Assembly: GCF_014269185.2 (NCBI RefSeq)
Contig: NZ_JABWRZ020000001.1
Location: forward strand, 3,851,386 to 3,915,385
Length of the DNA stretch: 64,000 nt
Source of the DNA: Pseudomonas oryzicola
GTDB taxonomy: Bacteria; Pseudomonadota; Gammaproteobacteria; Pseudomonadales; Pseudomonadaceae
Direction of reading: 5' to 3'
Shown: positions 28,565 to 38,173 of the stretch, piece by piece
Numbering within the stretch: position 1 is the stretch's first letter
Layout of the letters: the number at the start of each line of letters is the position of its first letter
Position numbers and translations under genes: made by a program
Notes under the pieces: model-generated
What the model saw: only the letters and a program-made list of their open reading frames with translations
Told to the model about the DNA's origin: nothing
Databases searched by the model: none

Positions 28565-29104
28565 TCAGAGCACCGCCGATTTGGCGGCGCGTAGAATCCG
28601 GTCAGACAGTTCGCTGGTGCCCAAGGCACGGGCCAGGGCCAGACCGCCAATCATCAGGGCCAGGTCGGCCAGCGCCTTGTCGGCTTCCTCGGGGCAGTCG
28701 ACCATGGCGGCAGTCATCAACTCGATGTGCTCGGCCAGCACCTCGCGAAAAGCCTCTGGCAGGCGCTGCATTTCACCCAGCGAATTGGGCAGTGGGCAGG
28801 CATGCACCTCGGCATCGCGGTGCTTGCGCGATAGGTAGAAGGCGCTGACCAACGCCCGCCGCTCGGTACCATCGAGGCCGGGATCGACCTGGGCCAGCAA
28901 GGCCCGGCGTTCGCTGAGCAGTTGGCGGAACGCCTCGAGCATCATGTCGTCCTTGCTGTCGAAATGGGCATAGAAGCCGCCCACAGTCAGGCCTGCCGCC
29001 CCCATCACCTGACTGACGCTAGGCTCGGCCGGGCCGTGCTGGATCAATGCAGTGCATGCCGCTTCGAGAATGCGCTCGCGGGTTTTGCTCTTCTTGTCGC
29101 TCAT
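28565..29104 (-). CDS. TetR-family transcriptional regulator
   Basis: 179 residues from MSDKKSKTRERILEAA. N-terminal helix-turn-helix at about 28-50 ('SVSQVMGAAGLTVGGFYAHFDSKDDM'). The open frame extends upstream to 29227, but that part covers the promoter and operator region. It forms a two-gene unit with the alpha/beta-hydrolase and has an AT-rich palindrome just upstream, suggesting autorepression. The inducer is unknown. Confidence 0.9.
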   Translation of the reverse strand: MSDKKSKTRERILEAACTALIQHGPAEPSVSQVMGAAGLTVGGFYAHFDSKDDMMLEAFRQLLSERRALLAQVDPGLDGTERRALVSAFYLSRKHRDAEVHACPLPNSLGEMQRLPEAFREVLAEHIELMTAAMVDCPEEADKALADLALMIGGLALARALGTSELSDRILRAAKSAVL

Positions 29105-29134
29105 GAGGCACTCACCAGGAAAATATGATGATCG

Positions 29135-29156
29135 AAATATTATTCTCATAATATTT
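29135..29156. promoter_or_regulatory. Candidate operator of the TetR gene
   Basis: Perfect palindrome AAATATTAT-TCTC-ATAATATTT, 9-bp arms with a 4-base centre, 31 bases upstream of the TetR start. Its strong AT content stands out from the surrounding GC-rich sequence, and a dyad at this place fits TetR autoregulation. Confidence 0.6.
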
Positions 29157-29216
29157 TTCTGCAAGCGGATTCTGCGGCCATCTGTCAGTGAGATTTTTTT
29201 CGAGAAGGGAAAAAAC

Positions 29217-29248
29217 AAAAGGCCCATTCAATAAGCGAATGAGCCTTT
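29217..29248 (-). terminator. Terminator of the Glu/Ala tRNA cluster
   Basis: AAAGGCCCATTC / GAATGAGCCTTT stem (one mismatch), followed on the minus strand by a T-rich run. It lies 26 bases beyond the last tRNA-Glu. Confidence 0.8.
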
Positions 29249-29274
29249 AAGGTCCCGCAATACGCGGGTAAATG

Positions 29275-29350
29275 TGGCGTCCCCTAGGGGACTCGAACCC
29301 CTGTTACCGCCGTGAAAGGGCGGTGTCCTAGGCCACTAGACGAAGGGGAC
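29275..29350 (-). tRNA. tRNA-Glu (TTC), promoter-distal copy
   Basis: 76-base cloverleaf on the minus strand: acceptor GTCCCCT/AGGGGAC, anticodon loop CTTTCAC (TTC), T-loop GGTTCGAGTCC, encoded CCA. Same sequence as the copies at 29530 and 29777. Confidence 0.97.
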
Positions 29351-29392
29351 GTAACCTTCGCGAAGATCCACGCATGTGAACCCTGGCAGAAA

Positions 29393-29468
29393 TGGTGGAG
29401 CTAAGCGGGATCGAACCGCTGACCTCCTGCATGCCATGCAGGCGCTCTCCCAGCTGAGCTATAGCCCC
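29393..29468 (-). tRNA. tRNA-Ala (GGC), promoter-distal copy
   Basis: 76-base cloverleaf on the minus strand: acceptor GGGGCTA/TAGCTCC (with a G-T pair), anticodon GGC, T-loop GGTTCGATCC, encoded CCA. Same sequence as the copies at 29648 and 29925. Confidence 0.97.
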
Positions 29469-29473
29469 GAAAC

Positions 29474-29504
29474 AAAAGGCTCATCAATAATCGACGAGCC
29501 TTTT
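29474..29504 (-). terminator. Terminator-like hairpin inside the tRNA array
   Basis: AAAAGGCTC-N13-GAGCCTTTT; on the minus strand a GGCTC/GAGCC stem followed by TTTT. It resembles the end-of-operon terminator at 29217-29248 and looks like a duplicated copy of it, now lying between tRNA-Glu copy 2 and tRNA-Ala copy 1. Confidence 0.6.
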
Positions 29505-29529
29505 TAAGCCCTGCAAAACGCAGGAAAAG

Positions 29530-29605
29530 TGGCGTCCCCTAGGGGACTCGAACCCCTGTTACCGCCGTGAAAGGGCGGTGTCCTAGGCCACTAGACGAAG
29601 GGGAC
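29530..29605 (-). tRNA. tRNA-Glu (TTC), middle copy
   Basis: 76 bases, same sequence as the other two tRNA-Glu genes; the downstream flank (GTAACCTTCGCGAAGATCCA...) matches that of the promoter-distal copy. Confidence 0.97.
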
Positions 29606-29647
29606 GTAACCTTCGCGAAGATCCACGCATGTGGACCCTGGCAGAAT

Positions 29648-29723
29648 TGGTGGAGCTAAGCGGGATCGAACCGCTGACCTCCTGCATGCCATGCAGGCGC
29701 TCTCCCAGCTGAGCTATAGCCCC
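29648..29723 (-). tRNA. tRNA-Ala (GGC), middle copy
   Basis: 76 bases, same sequence as the other two tRNA-Ala genes, anticodon GGC, encoded CCA. Confidence 0.97.
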
Positions 29724-29776
29724 GGATTTATAGCCTCTCGGCCCAGCGACATCCTGAAACATCGCTTGTGCAAAAC

Positions 29777-29852
29777 TGGCGTCCCCTAGGGGACTCGAAC
29801 CCCTGTTACCGCCGTGAAAGGGCGGTGTCCTAGGCCACTAGACGAAGGGGAC
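29777..29852 (-). tRNA. tRNA-Glu (TTC), promoter-proximal copy
   Basis: 76 bases, same tRNA-Glu sequence; its spacer to the neighbouring tRNA-Ala is longer (72 bases) and different from that of the other two pairs. Confidence 0.97.
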
Positions 29853-29924
29853 GAACCTTCTTACCTTCAAGACCCGGTTGCTGGACCCGGCCTTGCTCGA
29901 CAGCCTTGGCTGCCAAACGGAATT

Positions 29925-30000
29925 TGGTGGAGCTAAGCGGGATCGAACCGCTGACCTCCTGCATGCCATGCAGGCGCTCTCCCAGCTGAGCTATAGCCCC
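29925..30000 (-). tRNA. tRNA-Ala (GGC), promoter-proximal copy
   Basis: 76 bases, same tRNA-Ala sequence; first gene of the array in the direction of transcription. Confidence 0.97.
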
Positions 30001-30075
30001 ACAATGTCGCTTTGAACCGAAGCGCTGGCTGGGTGCCTGACGTTTCGTTTTCGTTCATCGCTGTGGACGGGGCGC

Positions 30076-30104
30076 ATATTAAGATCGGATTGCAGGGCTG
30101 TCAA
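30076..30104 (-). promoter_or_regulatory. Sigma-70 promoter of the Glu/Ala tRNA array
   Basis: On the minus strand TTGACA (30104-30099), exactly 17 bases, TAATAT (30081-30076), then the GC-rich discriminator GCGCCCC. An AT-rich tract (30107-30142) upstream could act as an UP element. Confidence 0.9.
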
Positions 30105-30189
30105 ACTAATTTTTCAAAATATTCAAAAAAATTTTCACAGATAACAATCACTTACCGCCCTGCCCTGGTGAATCGAAGCGCCGCGCCTG

Positions 30190-30315
30190 CTTAGGAGCGG
30201 CCTTGTGTCGCGAAAGGGCCGCAAAGCGGCCCCGGCGTTTCTTGCACTGAAGCCGAAATTCCGGGACCACGCTGCGCTCATTTCACGACACAAGGCCGCC
30301 CCTGCAGGGTTCGGC
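30190..30315. repeat. Inverted intergenic repeat (REP-like)
   Basis: Perfect 14-base arms GCGGCCTTGTGTCG (30197-30210) and CGACACAAGGCCGC (30286-30299), with an inner palindrome GGGCCGC-AAA-GCGGCCC (30216-30232). It lies between the tRNA promoter region and the gltX stop. The 30001-30334 gap holds only this repeat and the tRNA promoter. Confidence 0.8.
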
Positions 30316-30334
30316 TAATGCCTTCCGAAGGCAC

Positions 30335-31816
30335 TCAGGCGATGGACGCCAGCAGCTTTTCCCATTCCTTGTTTTCTTTCTTCGACACCCCACCCAGCAG
30401 GTCCAGGGCCTGGCGCAGGCGGTAGCGGGTCAGGTCGGGGCCAAGAATTTCCATGGCATCGAGCACCGACACCGAGCTTGCCTGGCCAGTAATGGCGGCG
30501 AACATCAGCGGCATGGCGTCACGCAGCTTCAGCTCCAGCGCCTCGACCACCGCCTGGATGCAACCGGTGATGCGCTCCTTTTCCCACTGGCGCAGGCTTT
30601 CGAGCTTCCACAAGATCAGCTGGATCACCTGGCGCACCTGATCGGCCGACAGCTTCTTGCTTTCGAACAGCTTGGCGTCGAGCTTCAGCGCACCTTCGAA
30701 GAAGAACCCGCCCAGCGGAGCAACCTGGCTGAAGGTTTCCACCCGGCCCTGCACATGCGGGGCAATCTTCATCATGTAGTCGCTGTTGAACGCCCACTTC
30801 TGCAGACGCGCGGCGAACTCTTCGACCGGCAGCTCGCGCAGCCACTGGCCGTTCAGCCAGGACAGCTTCTCGATGTCGAAGATCGGGCCGCCCAGCGAAA
30901 TACGCGACAGGTCGAAGTGCTCGACCATCTCGGCCAGGGAGAACTTCTCACGCTCGTCCGGCATCGACCAGCCCATGCGGCCCAGGTAGTTGAGCATCGC
31001 CTCGGGCATGAAGCCCATGCGCTCGTAGAAGGTCACCGAGGTCGGGTTCTTGCGCTTGGACAGCTTGGACTTGTCCGGGTTGCGCAGCAACGGCATGTAG
31101 CACAGCTTGGGCTGCTCCCAACCGAAGTATTCGTACAGTTTGATCAGCTTGGGCGCCGATGGCAGCCATTCTTCGCCGCGCAGCACGTGGGTGATGCCCA
31201 TCAGATGGTCGTCGACCACGTTGGCCAGGAAGTACGTCGGCAGGCCGTCGTTCTTCATCAGCACCTGCATGTCCATGCGATCCCACGGGATCTCGACATC
31301 ACCACGCAGCATGTCCGGGACCACGCATACACCTTCGCTCGGCACCTTCATGCGGATCACGTGCGGCTCGCCAGCGTCCAGGCGGCGCTGCACCTCTTCG
31401 GCGCTCAGCAACAGCGCGCGGCCGTCGTAGCGCGGAGTTTCGCCACGGGCTTGCTGTTCGGCACGCATCTGCTCCAGTTCTTCGGCGGTGCAGAAGCAAT
31501 AGAAGGCATGGCCGGCATCAACCAGCTGCTTGGCATACCTGGCGTAGATTTCACCACGCTCGCTCTGCCGGTAGGGGCCGTGCGGGCCGCCGACGTCCGG
31601 GCCTTCGTTCCATTCAATACCGAGCCAGCGCAGGGCATCGAAAATCTGCTGTTCCGACTCGCGCGTGGAGCGCAGCTGGTCGGTGTCTTCGATGCGCAGG
31701 ATGAACTCACCGCCGTGCTGCTTGGCAAAGCAGTAGTTGAACAGGGCGATGTAGGCAGTGCCGACATGGGGGTCGCCGGTCGGCGATGGCGCGATACGCG
31801 TGCGTACGGTGGTCAT
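30335..31816 (-). CDS. gltX: Glutamyl-tRNA synthetase
   Basis: 493 residues starting [28 protein letters not shown]; the class I HIGH-type motif is PHVGT and the KMSKS-type motif is KLSKRKN (about residue 240-246). The upstream in-frame extension to 31900 is not family-like. It charges tRNA-Glu, three copies of whose gene lie just downstream, a neighbourhood that is common in pseudomonads. Confidence 0.97.
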   Translation of the reverse strand: MTTVRTRIAPSPTGDPHVGTAYIALFNYCFAKQHGGEFILRIEDTDQLRSTRESEQQIFDALRWLGIEWNEGPDVGGPHGPYRQSERGEIYARYAKQLVDAGHAFYCFCTAEELEQMRAEQQARGETPRYDGRALLLSAEEVQRRLDAGEPHVIRMKVPSEGVCVVPDMLRGDVEIPWDRMDMQVLMKNDGLPTYFLANVVDDHLMGITHVLRGEEWLPSAPKLIKLYEYFGWEQPKLCYMPLLRNPDKSKLSKRKNPTSVTFYERMGFMPEAMLNYLGRMGWSMPDEREKFSLAEMVEHFDLSRISLGGPIFDIEKLSWLNGQWLRELPVEEFAARLQKWAFNSDYMMKIAPHVQGRVETFSQVAPLGGFFFEGALKLDAKLFESKKLSADQVRQVIQLILWKLESLRQWEKERITGCIQAVVEALELKLRDAMPLMFAAITGQASSVSVLDAMEILGPDLTRYRLRQALDLLGGVSKKENKEWEKLLASIA

Positions 31817-31959
31817 GGAGGGTCTCGAACGAAAGATGAAACAAAGGCGGGATGTTAGCAGGAGGCAGGCACCGGGCTCCAGCAATGGCGCGAACGACAC
31901 TTGTCGATGAGCCCCATGCCGCTGTTAAATTTATTTACATTTCTGGAACCATAGTGCTC

Positions 31960-33015
31960 ATGCCTGCCCAACTCAAACGTCGCCTGCTGGTCTTCTTCAT
32001 CCTGGTGGCGACCATTGCCCTCGCCTTCCTCGGCCACTGGTACTTCAAGGGGCGCTTCTATGAAAGTACCGACAACGCCTACGTGCAGGGCGAAATCACG
32101 CGCATTTCCAGCCAGTTGGGCGCGCGCATCGAAGCAGTAGCGGTCGCTGACAACCAGCATGTGCACAAGGGCGACTTGCTGGTGCGGCTGGAGGCCGCCG
32201 ACTTCGAACTGGCCGTGCAACGCGCCCGCGCCGCCCTGGCTACCCGCGAAGCCGAGCATGCGCAGGCCGAAAGCCGCCTCACCCAGCAGGCCAGCCTGAT
32301 TGCCGCCGGCCAGGCCCAGGTGGCAGCCAACCAGGCCACCTTCGACCGCTCGCGCCTGGACCTGAGCCGCGCCGAGAAGCTGCGCAAGCCGGGCTTCGTC
32401 TCGGAAGAGCGCGTCACCACGCTGTCGGCAGACAGCCATGTTGCCGGCTCGCAGGTCGACAAGGCGCGCGCCGACCTGCAAAGCCAGCGCCAGCAGGTCA
32501 ACGCACTCAGCGCCGAACTCAAGCGCCTTGACGCGCAAATCGCCAACGCCCGCGCCGACCTGGCCCAAGCCGAACTGAACCTGACCCGCTGCGAAATCCG
32601 TGCGCCGATCAGCGGCACCATCGGCCAGCGCAATGCTCGCGATGGCCAGGTGGTACAAGCCGGTGCCTACCTGCTGTCGATCGTGCCGGACGAAGACATC
32701 TGGGTGCAGGCCAACTTCAAGGAAACCCAGATCGGCCGCATGCAGCCAGGGCAGCGCGCCGAACTGGTCTTCGACAGCTACCCCGATACACCGATCGAAG
32801 GCCGGGTCGACAGCCTGTTCGCCGCCTCTGGTGCGCAGTTCAGCCTGCTGCCACCCGACAATGCCACCGGCAACTTCACCAAGGTAGTGCAGCGCATCCC
32901 GGTCAAGCTGACCTTCCGTGCCGACAACCCGCTGCACGGGCGCATCCGCCCAGGCATGTCGGTGACCGCCACCGTCGACCTGCGCAGCGAAGACGAAGGC
33001 CAAAATGGCCGCTGA
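31960..33015 (+). CDS. Membrane-fusion protein of an EmrA-type efflux system
   Basis: 351 residues from MPAQLKRRLLVFFILVAT. One N-terminal transmembrane anchor (about 8-28), a lipoyl-like half (YESTDNAYVQGEITRISSQLGARI), a long alpha-helical hairpin (about 80-215) and a beta-barrel (IRAPISGTIGQRNARDGQVV). It bridges the inner-membrane transporter to an outer-membrane channel in the periplasm. It overlaps the downstream MFS gene by 11 bases. No outer-membrane factor or dedicated regulator is adjacent, so substrates are unknown. Confidence 0.9.
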   Translation: MPAQLKRRLLVFFILVATIALAFLGHWYFKGRFYESTDNAYVQGEITRISSQLGARIEAVAVADNQHVHKGDLLVRLEAADFELAVQRARAALATREAEHAQAESRLTQQASLIAAGQAQVAANQATFDRSRLDLSRAEKLRKPGFVSEERVTTLSADSHVAGSQVDKARADLQSQRQQVNALSAELKRLDAQIANARADLAQAELNLTRCEIRAPISGTIGQRNARDGQVVQAGAYLLSIVPDEDIWVQANFKETQIGRMQPGQRAELVFDSYPDTPIEGRVDSLFAASGAQFSLLPPDNATGNFTKVVQRIPVKLTFRADNPLHGRIRPGMSVTATVDLRSEDEGQNGR

Positions 33016-34555
33016 CGTGTTGCTCAGGCCCACAGCGGAGCCGACCCGCCGCGACTGGATCGCGGTCATGAGCGTGATGCTCGGTGCGTTCATGGCGGTG
33101 CTGGATATCCAGATCACCAATTCGTCGCTGAAGGATATCCAGGGCGCGTTGTCGGCGACGCTGGAGGAAGGCTCGTGGATTTCCACCTCGTACCTGGTGG
33201 CGGAAATCATCATGATTCCGCTCACCGCCTGGCTGGTGCAACTGCTGTCGGCGCGGCGCCTGGCGGTGTGGGTGTCCGGCGGCTTCCTGCTGTCGTCGCT
33301 GCTGTGTTCGATGGCCTGGAACCTGGAGAGCATGATCCTGTTCCGTGCCCTGCAGGGCTTTACCGGCGGCGCATTGATCCCGCTGGCCTTCACCCTGACC
33401 CTGATCAAGCTGCCCGAGCACCACCGCGCCAAGGGCATGGCCATGTTCGCCATGACCGCCACCTTCGCCCCCTCCATTGGCCCCACCCTGGGTGGCTGGC
33501 TGACGGAAAACTGGGGCTGGGAATACATCTTCTACATCAATATCCCGCCAGGCCTGGTGATGATCGCCGGCCTGCTGTACGGGCTGGAGAAGAAGGACGC
33601 ACACTGGGAGCTGCTGAAAAGCACCGACTACGCCGGCATCGTCACCCTGGGCCTGGGCCTGGGTTGCCTGCAGGTATTTCTGGAGGAAGGCCACCGCAAG
33701 GACTGGCTGGAGTCGCAGCTGATCGTCGGCCTCGGCAGCATCGCCCTGATCAGCCTGATCACCTTCGTCATCCTGCAGCTTTCCAGGCCACAACCGCTGA
33801 TCAACCTGCGCATCCTGGGTAACCGCAACTTCGGCCTGTCGAGCATCGCCAGCCTGGGCATGGGCGTGGGCCTGTATGGCTCGATCTACCTGTTGCCGTT
33901 GTATCTGGCGCAGGTGCAGGGCTACAACGCCCTGCAGATCGGCGAGGTGATCATGTGGATGGGCATCCCGCAGCTGTTCCTCATCCCGCTGGTGCCGCAA
34001 TTGATGAAAGTGGTGTCACCCAAGGTGTTGTGCGCTTTGGGCTTCTGCCTGTTCGGCGTCGCAAGTTTTGGTTCGGGGGTACTCAACCCGGATTTTGCCG
34101 GGCCGCAGTTCAACCATATCCAGATCATCCGCGCCATCGGCCAGCCGATGATCATGGTAACCATCTCGCTGATCGCCACGGCGTATATCCAGCCGCAGGA
34201 TGCCGGCTCGGCATCGAGCCTGTTCAATATCCTGCGTAATCTGGGCGGGGCGATCGGCATTGCGCTACTGGCCACGCTGCTGGATGCGCGGACCAAGGTG
34301 TATTTCGATTATTTGAGGGAAGCGCTGGTGCCGAGCAACCCACAGGTGGCGGAGCGCCTGGCGCAACTGGCAGAGCGGCTGGGAAATGACAATGCCGCGC
34401 TGGGGAAATTGAGCGAGATTACCCATCAGCAGGCGTTGATCATGGCCTACAACGATGCCTTCCACTTTGTCGGGATCGGCTTGACGATAAGCATGGTGGC
34501 GGTGTTGATGACCCGCAAGTTGCCGGAGGGATTGAAGGCTGGGGAAGCCCATTAA
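33005..34555 (+). CDS. DHA2-family MFS transporter (EmrB-type)
   Basis: 516 residues with about 14 hydrophobic segments, starting MAADVLLRPTAEPTRRDWIAVMSVMLGAFMAVLDIQITNSSL. The DHA2 motif LDIQITNSSL in helix 1 and 'GFTGGALIPLAFTL' and 'PSIGPTLGGWLTE' loops match EmrB/FarB-like drug:proton antiporters. It forms the inner-membrane part of a tripartite pump with the preceding fusion protein. It is convergent with uvrB. A degenerate REP fragment (TATGGGAGCGGCC) lies in the 56-base gap. Confidence 0.92.
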   Translation: MAADVLLRPTAEPTRRDWIAVMSVMLGAFMAVLDIQITNSSLKDIQGALSATLEEGSWISTSYLVAEIIMIPLTAWLVQLLSARRLAVWVSGGFLLSSLLCSMAWNLESMILFRALQGFTGGALIPLAFTLTLIKLPEHHRAKGMAMFAMTATFAPSIGPTLGGWLTENWGWEYIFYINIPPGLVMIAGLLYGLEKKDAHWELLKSTDYAGIVTLGLGLGCLQVFLEEGHRKDWLESQLIVGLGSIALISLITFVILQLSRPQPLINLRILGNRNFGLSSIASLGMGVGLYGSIYLLPLYLAQVQGYNALQIGEVIMWMGIPQLFLIPLVPQLMKVVSPKVLCALGFCLFGVASFGSGVLNPDFAGPQFNHIQIIRAIGQPMIMVTISLIATAYIQPQDAGSASSLFNILRNLGGAIGIALLATLLDARTKVYFDYLREALVPSNPQVAERLAQLAERLGNDNAALGKLSEITHQQALIMAYNDAFHFVGIGLTISMVAVLMTRKLPEGLKAGEAH

Positions 34556-34611
34556 GCCTGTTTCAGATGCGGCGCGCCCCCCTATGGGAGCGGCCTCCCC
34601 CACGCCACGCG

Positions 34612-36627
34612 TCAGCTGGTAATCAACCGCTCCCGAAGCTGGGCAATCTCGTCGCGCAGCTGCGCCGCAGCCTCGAATTCCAGGTCGCGGGCGAACTGCA
34701 TCATCTTCTCTTCCAACTGCTTGATGCGCTTGGTGATCTCGCCTGGCGTACGCAGCTCGGCCTCGTAACGGGCGCTCTCCTCCGCCGCCTTGGCCATGCC
34801 CTTGCGCTTCTTGCTGCGCGCGCCTGGCACGGTGGCACCTTCCATGATGTCGGTGATGTCCTTGACCACGCCCTTGGGCACGATGCCATGGGCCAGGTTG
34901 AAGGCAATCTGTTTCTCACGGCGACGCTCGGTTTCGTCGATGGCCCGCTGCATCGAACCGGTAATCTGGTCGGCGTACAGGATGGCCCGGCCATTGAGGT
35001 TGCGCGCCGCGCGGCCGATGGTCTGGATCAGTGAGCGCTCGGAACGCAGGAAGCCTTCCTTGTCGGCATCGAGGATCGCCACCAACGACACTTCGGGCAT
35101 GTCCAGGCCCTCGCGCAGCAGGTTGATGCCTACCAGCACGTCGAAGCTGCCCAGGCGCAAGTCGCGGATGATCTCCACCCGTTCGACGGTGTCGATGTCC
35201 GAGTGCAGATAACGCACCCGCACGTCATGGTCGGCCAGGTAGTCGGTAAGGTCTTCGGCCATGCGTTTGGTCAGCGTGGTCGCCAGCACCCGCTCGCCCT
35301 GTGCCACGCGCTTGCGGATTTCCGACAGCAGATCGTCGACCTGGGTTAGCGCCGGGCGCACTTCCACCTGCGGGTCGACCAGGCCGGTCGGGCGCACCAC
35401 CTGTTCCACCACGCGCCCGGCGTGCTCGGCCTCGTAGGTGCCCGGTGTCGCCGACACGAAAATGGTCTGCGGGCTGACCGCCTCCCACTCGTCGAAACGC
35501 ATGGGCCGGTTGTCCAGGGCCGAGGGCAGGCGGAAACCGTATTCGACCAGGGTTTCCTTGCGCGAACGGTCGCCCTTGTACATGGCACCTACCTGCGGCA
35601 CGCTGACGTGGGATTCGTCGATCACCAGCAAGGCATCAGGCGGCAGGTAGTCGTACAAGGTGGGCGGCGGCGCACCGGCCGGGCGCCCGGACAGGTAGCG
35701 CGAGTAGTTCTCGATGCCGTTGCAGTAGCCCAGTTCCAGGATCATCTCCAGGTCGAAGCGGGTGCGTTGCTCCAGGCGCTGCGCCTCCACCAGCTTGTTG
35801 GCTTTCTGCAGGTATTCCAGGCGGTCCTTGAGCTCTTCCTTGATGCCCTCGACCGCTTCCAGCAGGGTTTCCCGCGGGGTGACGTAGTGGCTCTTGGGGT
35901 AGAAGGTGAACCGCGGCAGCTTGCGGAAGACCTCGCCGGTCAGCGGGTCGAAGGCGGCGATGTTCTCCACCTCGTCATCGAACAGTTCGATGCGGATGGC
36001 CTCGAGGTCCGATTCGGCCGGGAAGATGTCGACCACATCGCCACGCACACGGAAGGTTGCACGGGCGAAGTCCATCTCGTTGCGGGTGTACTGCAGGTCG
36101 GCCAGGCGTCGCAGCAGTGCACGCTGGTCGAGCTTGTCGCCGCGATCGACGTGCAGCACCATCTTCAGGTAGGTCTCGGGACTGCCCAGGCCGTAGATGC
36201 ACGATACCGTGGTAACGATGATCGCATCGCGCCGCTCCAGCAGCGCCTTGGTGGCCGACAGGCGCATCTGCTCGATATGGTCGTTGATCGATGCGTCCTT
36301 CTCGATGAAGGTGTCGGAGGACGGCACATAGGCTTCGGGTTGGTAGTAGTCGTAGTAGGAAACGAAATACTCCACCGCGTTGTTGGGGAAGAACGCCTTG
36401 AATTCACCATACAGCTGAGCGGCCAGGGTCTTGTTCGGTGCCAGCACCAGGGTCGGGCGCTGCACCTGCTGGATGACATTGGCAATGCTGAAGGTCTTGC
36501 CCGAGCCGGTCACCCCGAGCAGCGTCTGGTGCGACAGCCCCGCCTCGATGCCTTCGACCATCTGGCGGATAGCCTCGGGCTGGTCGCCGGCCGGCTGGAA
36601 ACGGGTGACGAGCTGGAACTCGGACAT
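34612..36627 (-). CDS. uvrB: Excinuclease ABC subunit B
   Basis: 671 residues. Walker A GVTGSGKT at 38-45, the DNA-inserting beta-hairpin '[25 protein letters not shown]' (about 92-117), helicase motifs including IDESHVS and 'QTIGRAARN', and the C-terminal UVR motif ([19 protein letters not shown]) that binds UvrC. It loads on damaged DNA with UvrA in nucleotide excision repair. A LexA-like box lies 26 bases upstream. Confidence 0.98.
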   Translation of the reverse strand: MSEFQLVTRFQPAGDQPEAIRQMVEGIEAGLSHQTLLGVTGSGKTFSIANVIQQVQRPTLVLAPNKTLAAQLYGEFKAFFPNNAVEYFVSYYDYYQPEAYVPSSDTFIEKDASINDHIEQMRLSATKALLERRDAIIVTTVSCIYGLGSPETYLKMVLHVDRGDKLDQRALLRRLADLQYTRNEMDFARATFRVRGDVVDIFPAESDLEAIRIELFDDEVENIAAFDPLTGEVFRKLPRFTFYPKSHYVTPRETLLEAVEGIKEELKDRLEYLQKANKLVEAQRLEQRTRFDLEMILELGYCNGIENYSRYLSGRPAGAPPPTLYDYLPPDALLVIDESHVSVPQVGAMYKGDRSRKETLVEYGFRLPSALDNRPMRFDEWEAVSPQTIFVSATPGTYEAEHAGRVVEQVVRPTGLVDPQVEVRPALTQVDDLLSEIRKRVAQGERVLATTLTKRMAEDLTDYLADHDVRVRYLHSDIDTVERVEIIRDLRLGSFDVLVGINLLREGLDMPEVSLVAILDADKEGFLRSERSLIQTIGRAARNLNGRAILYADQITGSMQRAIDETERRREKQIAFNLAHGIVPKGVVKDITDIMEGATVPGARSKKRKGMAKAAEESARYEAELRTPGEITKRIKQLEEKMMQFARDLEFEAAAQLRDEIAQLRERLITS

Positions 36628-36652
36628 GACGGACCTCGCGGTGTTTCAGCAA

Positions 36653-36668
36653 CTGTAAATTTAGCCAG
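36653..36668. promoter_or_regulatory. Candidate LexA (SOS) box of uvrB
   Basis: CTGTAAATTTAGCCAG fits CTG-N10-CAG with an AT-rich centre, 26 bases before the uvrB ATG. The centre departs from the ideal alternating TA pattern, so binding may be moderate. Confidence 0.45.
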
Positions 36669-36914
36669 TAGTCTATACCCAAAATGCGTTCGCCGGGGGC
36701 CCTTTCAAGGCATAGCAGTGAGCGCTTGTTACGGTGGACCGGGTAATTGGACCAATGGTCGAAAAATATTTGCGCAAATCACCGGAAAAGCTGCGCCATA
36801 GTGTCGCGGTGACCGGTCGGTATCACTATACTGACACCCCGTTTGTGCACCGCTTCAGTGCATTCGGCTGGAGCGTGTACGCCCTATCACACTCCAATCA
36901 GAGCCAAGGTAACA

Positions 36915-38111
36915 ATGAGCCTGTTTTCCGCTGTCGAGCTGGCACCCCGCGACCCTATTCTGGGCCTCAACGAAGCATTCAACGCCGACCCACGTACCGA
37001 CAAGGTCAACCTGGGCGTAGGCGTCTACTGCAATGAGGAAGGCCGCATTCCGCTGCTGCGCGCCGTGATCGAAGCCGAGACCCAGCGTGCCGCCCAGCAC
37101 GCCTCGCGCGGCTACCTGCCGATCGACGGCATCGCCTCCTACGACCAGGCTGTACAAAAGCTGCTGTTCGGCGCCGAGTCGCCGCTGCTGGCCGCAGGCC
37201 GCGTGGTCACCGTACAAGCCGTCGGCGGTACCGGCGCACTGAAGATTGGTGCCGACTTCCTCAAGCGCATCTCGCCGAACGCCGTGGTCGCCATCAGCGA
37301 CCCGAGCTGGGAAAACCACCGTGCCCTGTTCGAATCGGCCGGCTTCCCGGTGCAGAACTACCGCTACTACGACGCACCGACCAACGATGTCAACCGCGCC
37401 GGCATGCTGGAAGACCTGAATAACCTGCCGTCCGGCTCGATCGTGGTACTGCACGCCTGCTGTCACAACCCGACCGGTGTCGACCTCAACCTGGACGACT
37501 GGAAGAACGTGCTGGAAGTGGTCAAGGCCAAAGGCCACGTGCCGTTCCTCGACATGGCCTACCAGGGCTTCGGTGACGGTATCGCCGAAGACGCCTTCGC
37601 CGTGCGCCTGTTCGCCGAATCGGGCCTGGAGTTCTTCGTGTCCAGCTCGTTCTCCAAGTCGTTCTCGCTGTATGGCGAGCGCGTCGGCGCGCTGTCGATC
37701 GTCACCGCCTCCAAGGACGAGAGCACCCGCGTGCTGTCGCAGGTCAAGCGCGTGATCCGCACCACCTACTCCAACCCACCGACCCATGGCGCAACCATCG
37801 TTGCCACCGTACTGAACAGTGCCGAACTGCGCCAGATGTGGGAAACCGAACTGGCCGAAATGCGCGAGCGCATCCACGGCATGCGCAAGCAGATGGTCGA
37901 GCTGCTGGCCCAGTACGGCGCCAAGCGCGACTTCAGCTTCGTTGGCCGCCAGGTCGGCATGTTCTCGTACTCGGGCCTGACCGTTGAACAGGTCGCCCGC
38001 CTGAAGAACGACTTCGGCATCTACGCCCTCGACACCGGCCGCATCGCGGTAGCCGCACTGAACCAGAGCAACATCCACGTGGTCACCAAGGCCATCGTTG
38101 AAGTGCTGTAA
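36915..38111 (+). CDS. Aromatic amino-acid aminotransferase
   Basis: 398 residues from MSLFSAVELAPRDPILGLNEAF. Class I aminotransferase of the AspC/TyrB group: PLP Lys248 in SSSFSKSF, NPTG at 185-188, 'GERVGALS' with phosphate-binding Arg. In Pseudomonas the gene at this locus is described as tyrB/phhC-like, making phenylalanine and tyrosine from their keto acids. The start at 36915 is preferred over upstream 36843 because the family begins at MSLF. It ends 62 bases before tRNA-Asn. Confidence 0.92.
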   Translation: MSLFSAVELAPRDPILGLNEAFNADPRTDKVNLGVGVYCNEEGRIPLLRAVIEAETQRAAQHASRGYLPIDGIASYDQAVQKLLFGAESPLLAAGRVVTVQAVGGTGALKIGADFLKRISPNAVVAISDPSWENHRALFESAGFPVQNYRYYDAPTNDVNRAGMLEDLNNLPSGSIVVLHACCHNPTGVDLNLDDWKNVLEVVKAKGHVPFLDMAYQGFGDGIAEDAFAVRLFAESGLEFFVSSSFSKSFSLYGERVGALSIVTASKDESTRVLSQVKRVIRTTYSNPPTHGATIVATVLNSAELRQMWETELAEMRERIHGMRKQMVELLAQYGAKRDFSFVGRQVGMFSYSGLTVEQVARLKNDFGIYALDTGRIAVAALNQSNIHVVTKAIVEVL

Positions 38112-38135
38112 CTGCTTGATTTGTCAGGGGGCGGC

Positions 38136-38163
38136 TTGACTTCCCCCTGGCAATCAGTAAGAT
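38136..38163 (+). promoter_or_regulatory. Promoter of tRNA-Asn
   Basis: TTGACT (38136-38141), 16 bases, TAAGAT (38158-38163), ending 10 bases before the mature tRNA. The -35 lies in a hairpin (CAGGGGG...CCCCCTG) that may also end the aminotransferase mRNA. Confidence 0.6.
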
Positions 38164-38173
38164 ACATGCAGAT

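Noticed and set aside
31852..31959. Longer N-terminus for the EmrA-type protein
   Set aside because: The extra 36 residues precede the signal-anchor and overlap the gltX promoter region; the ATG at 31960 gives the usual family start.
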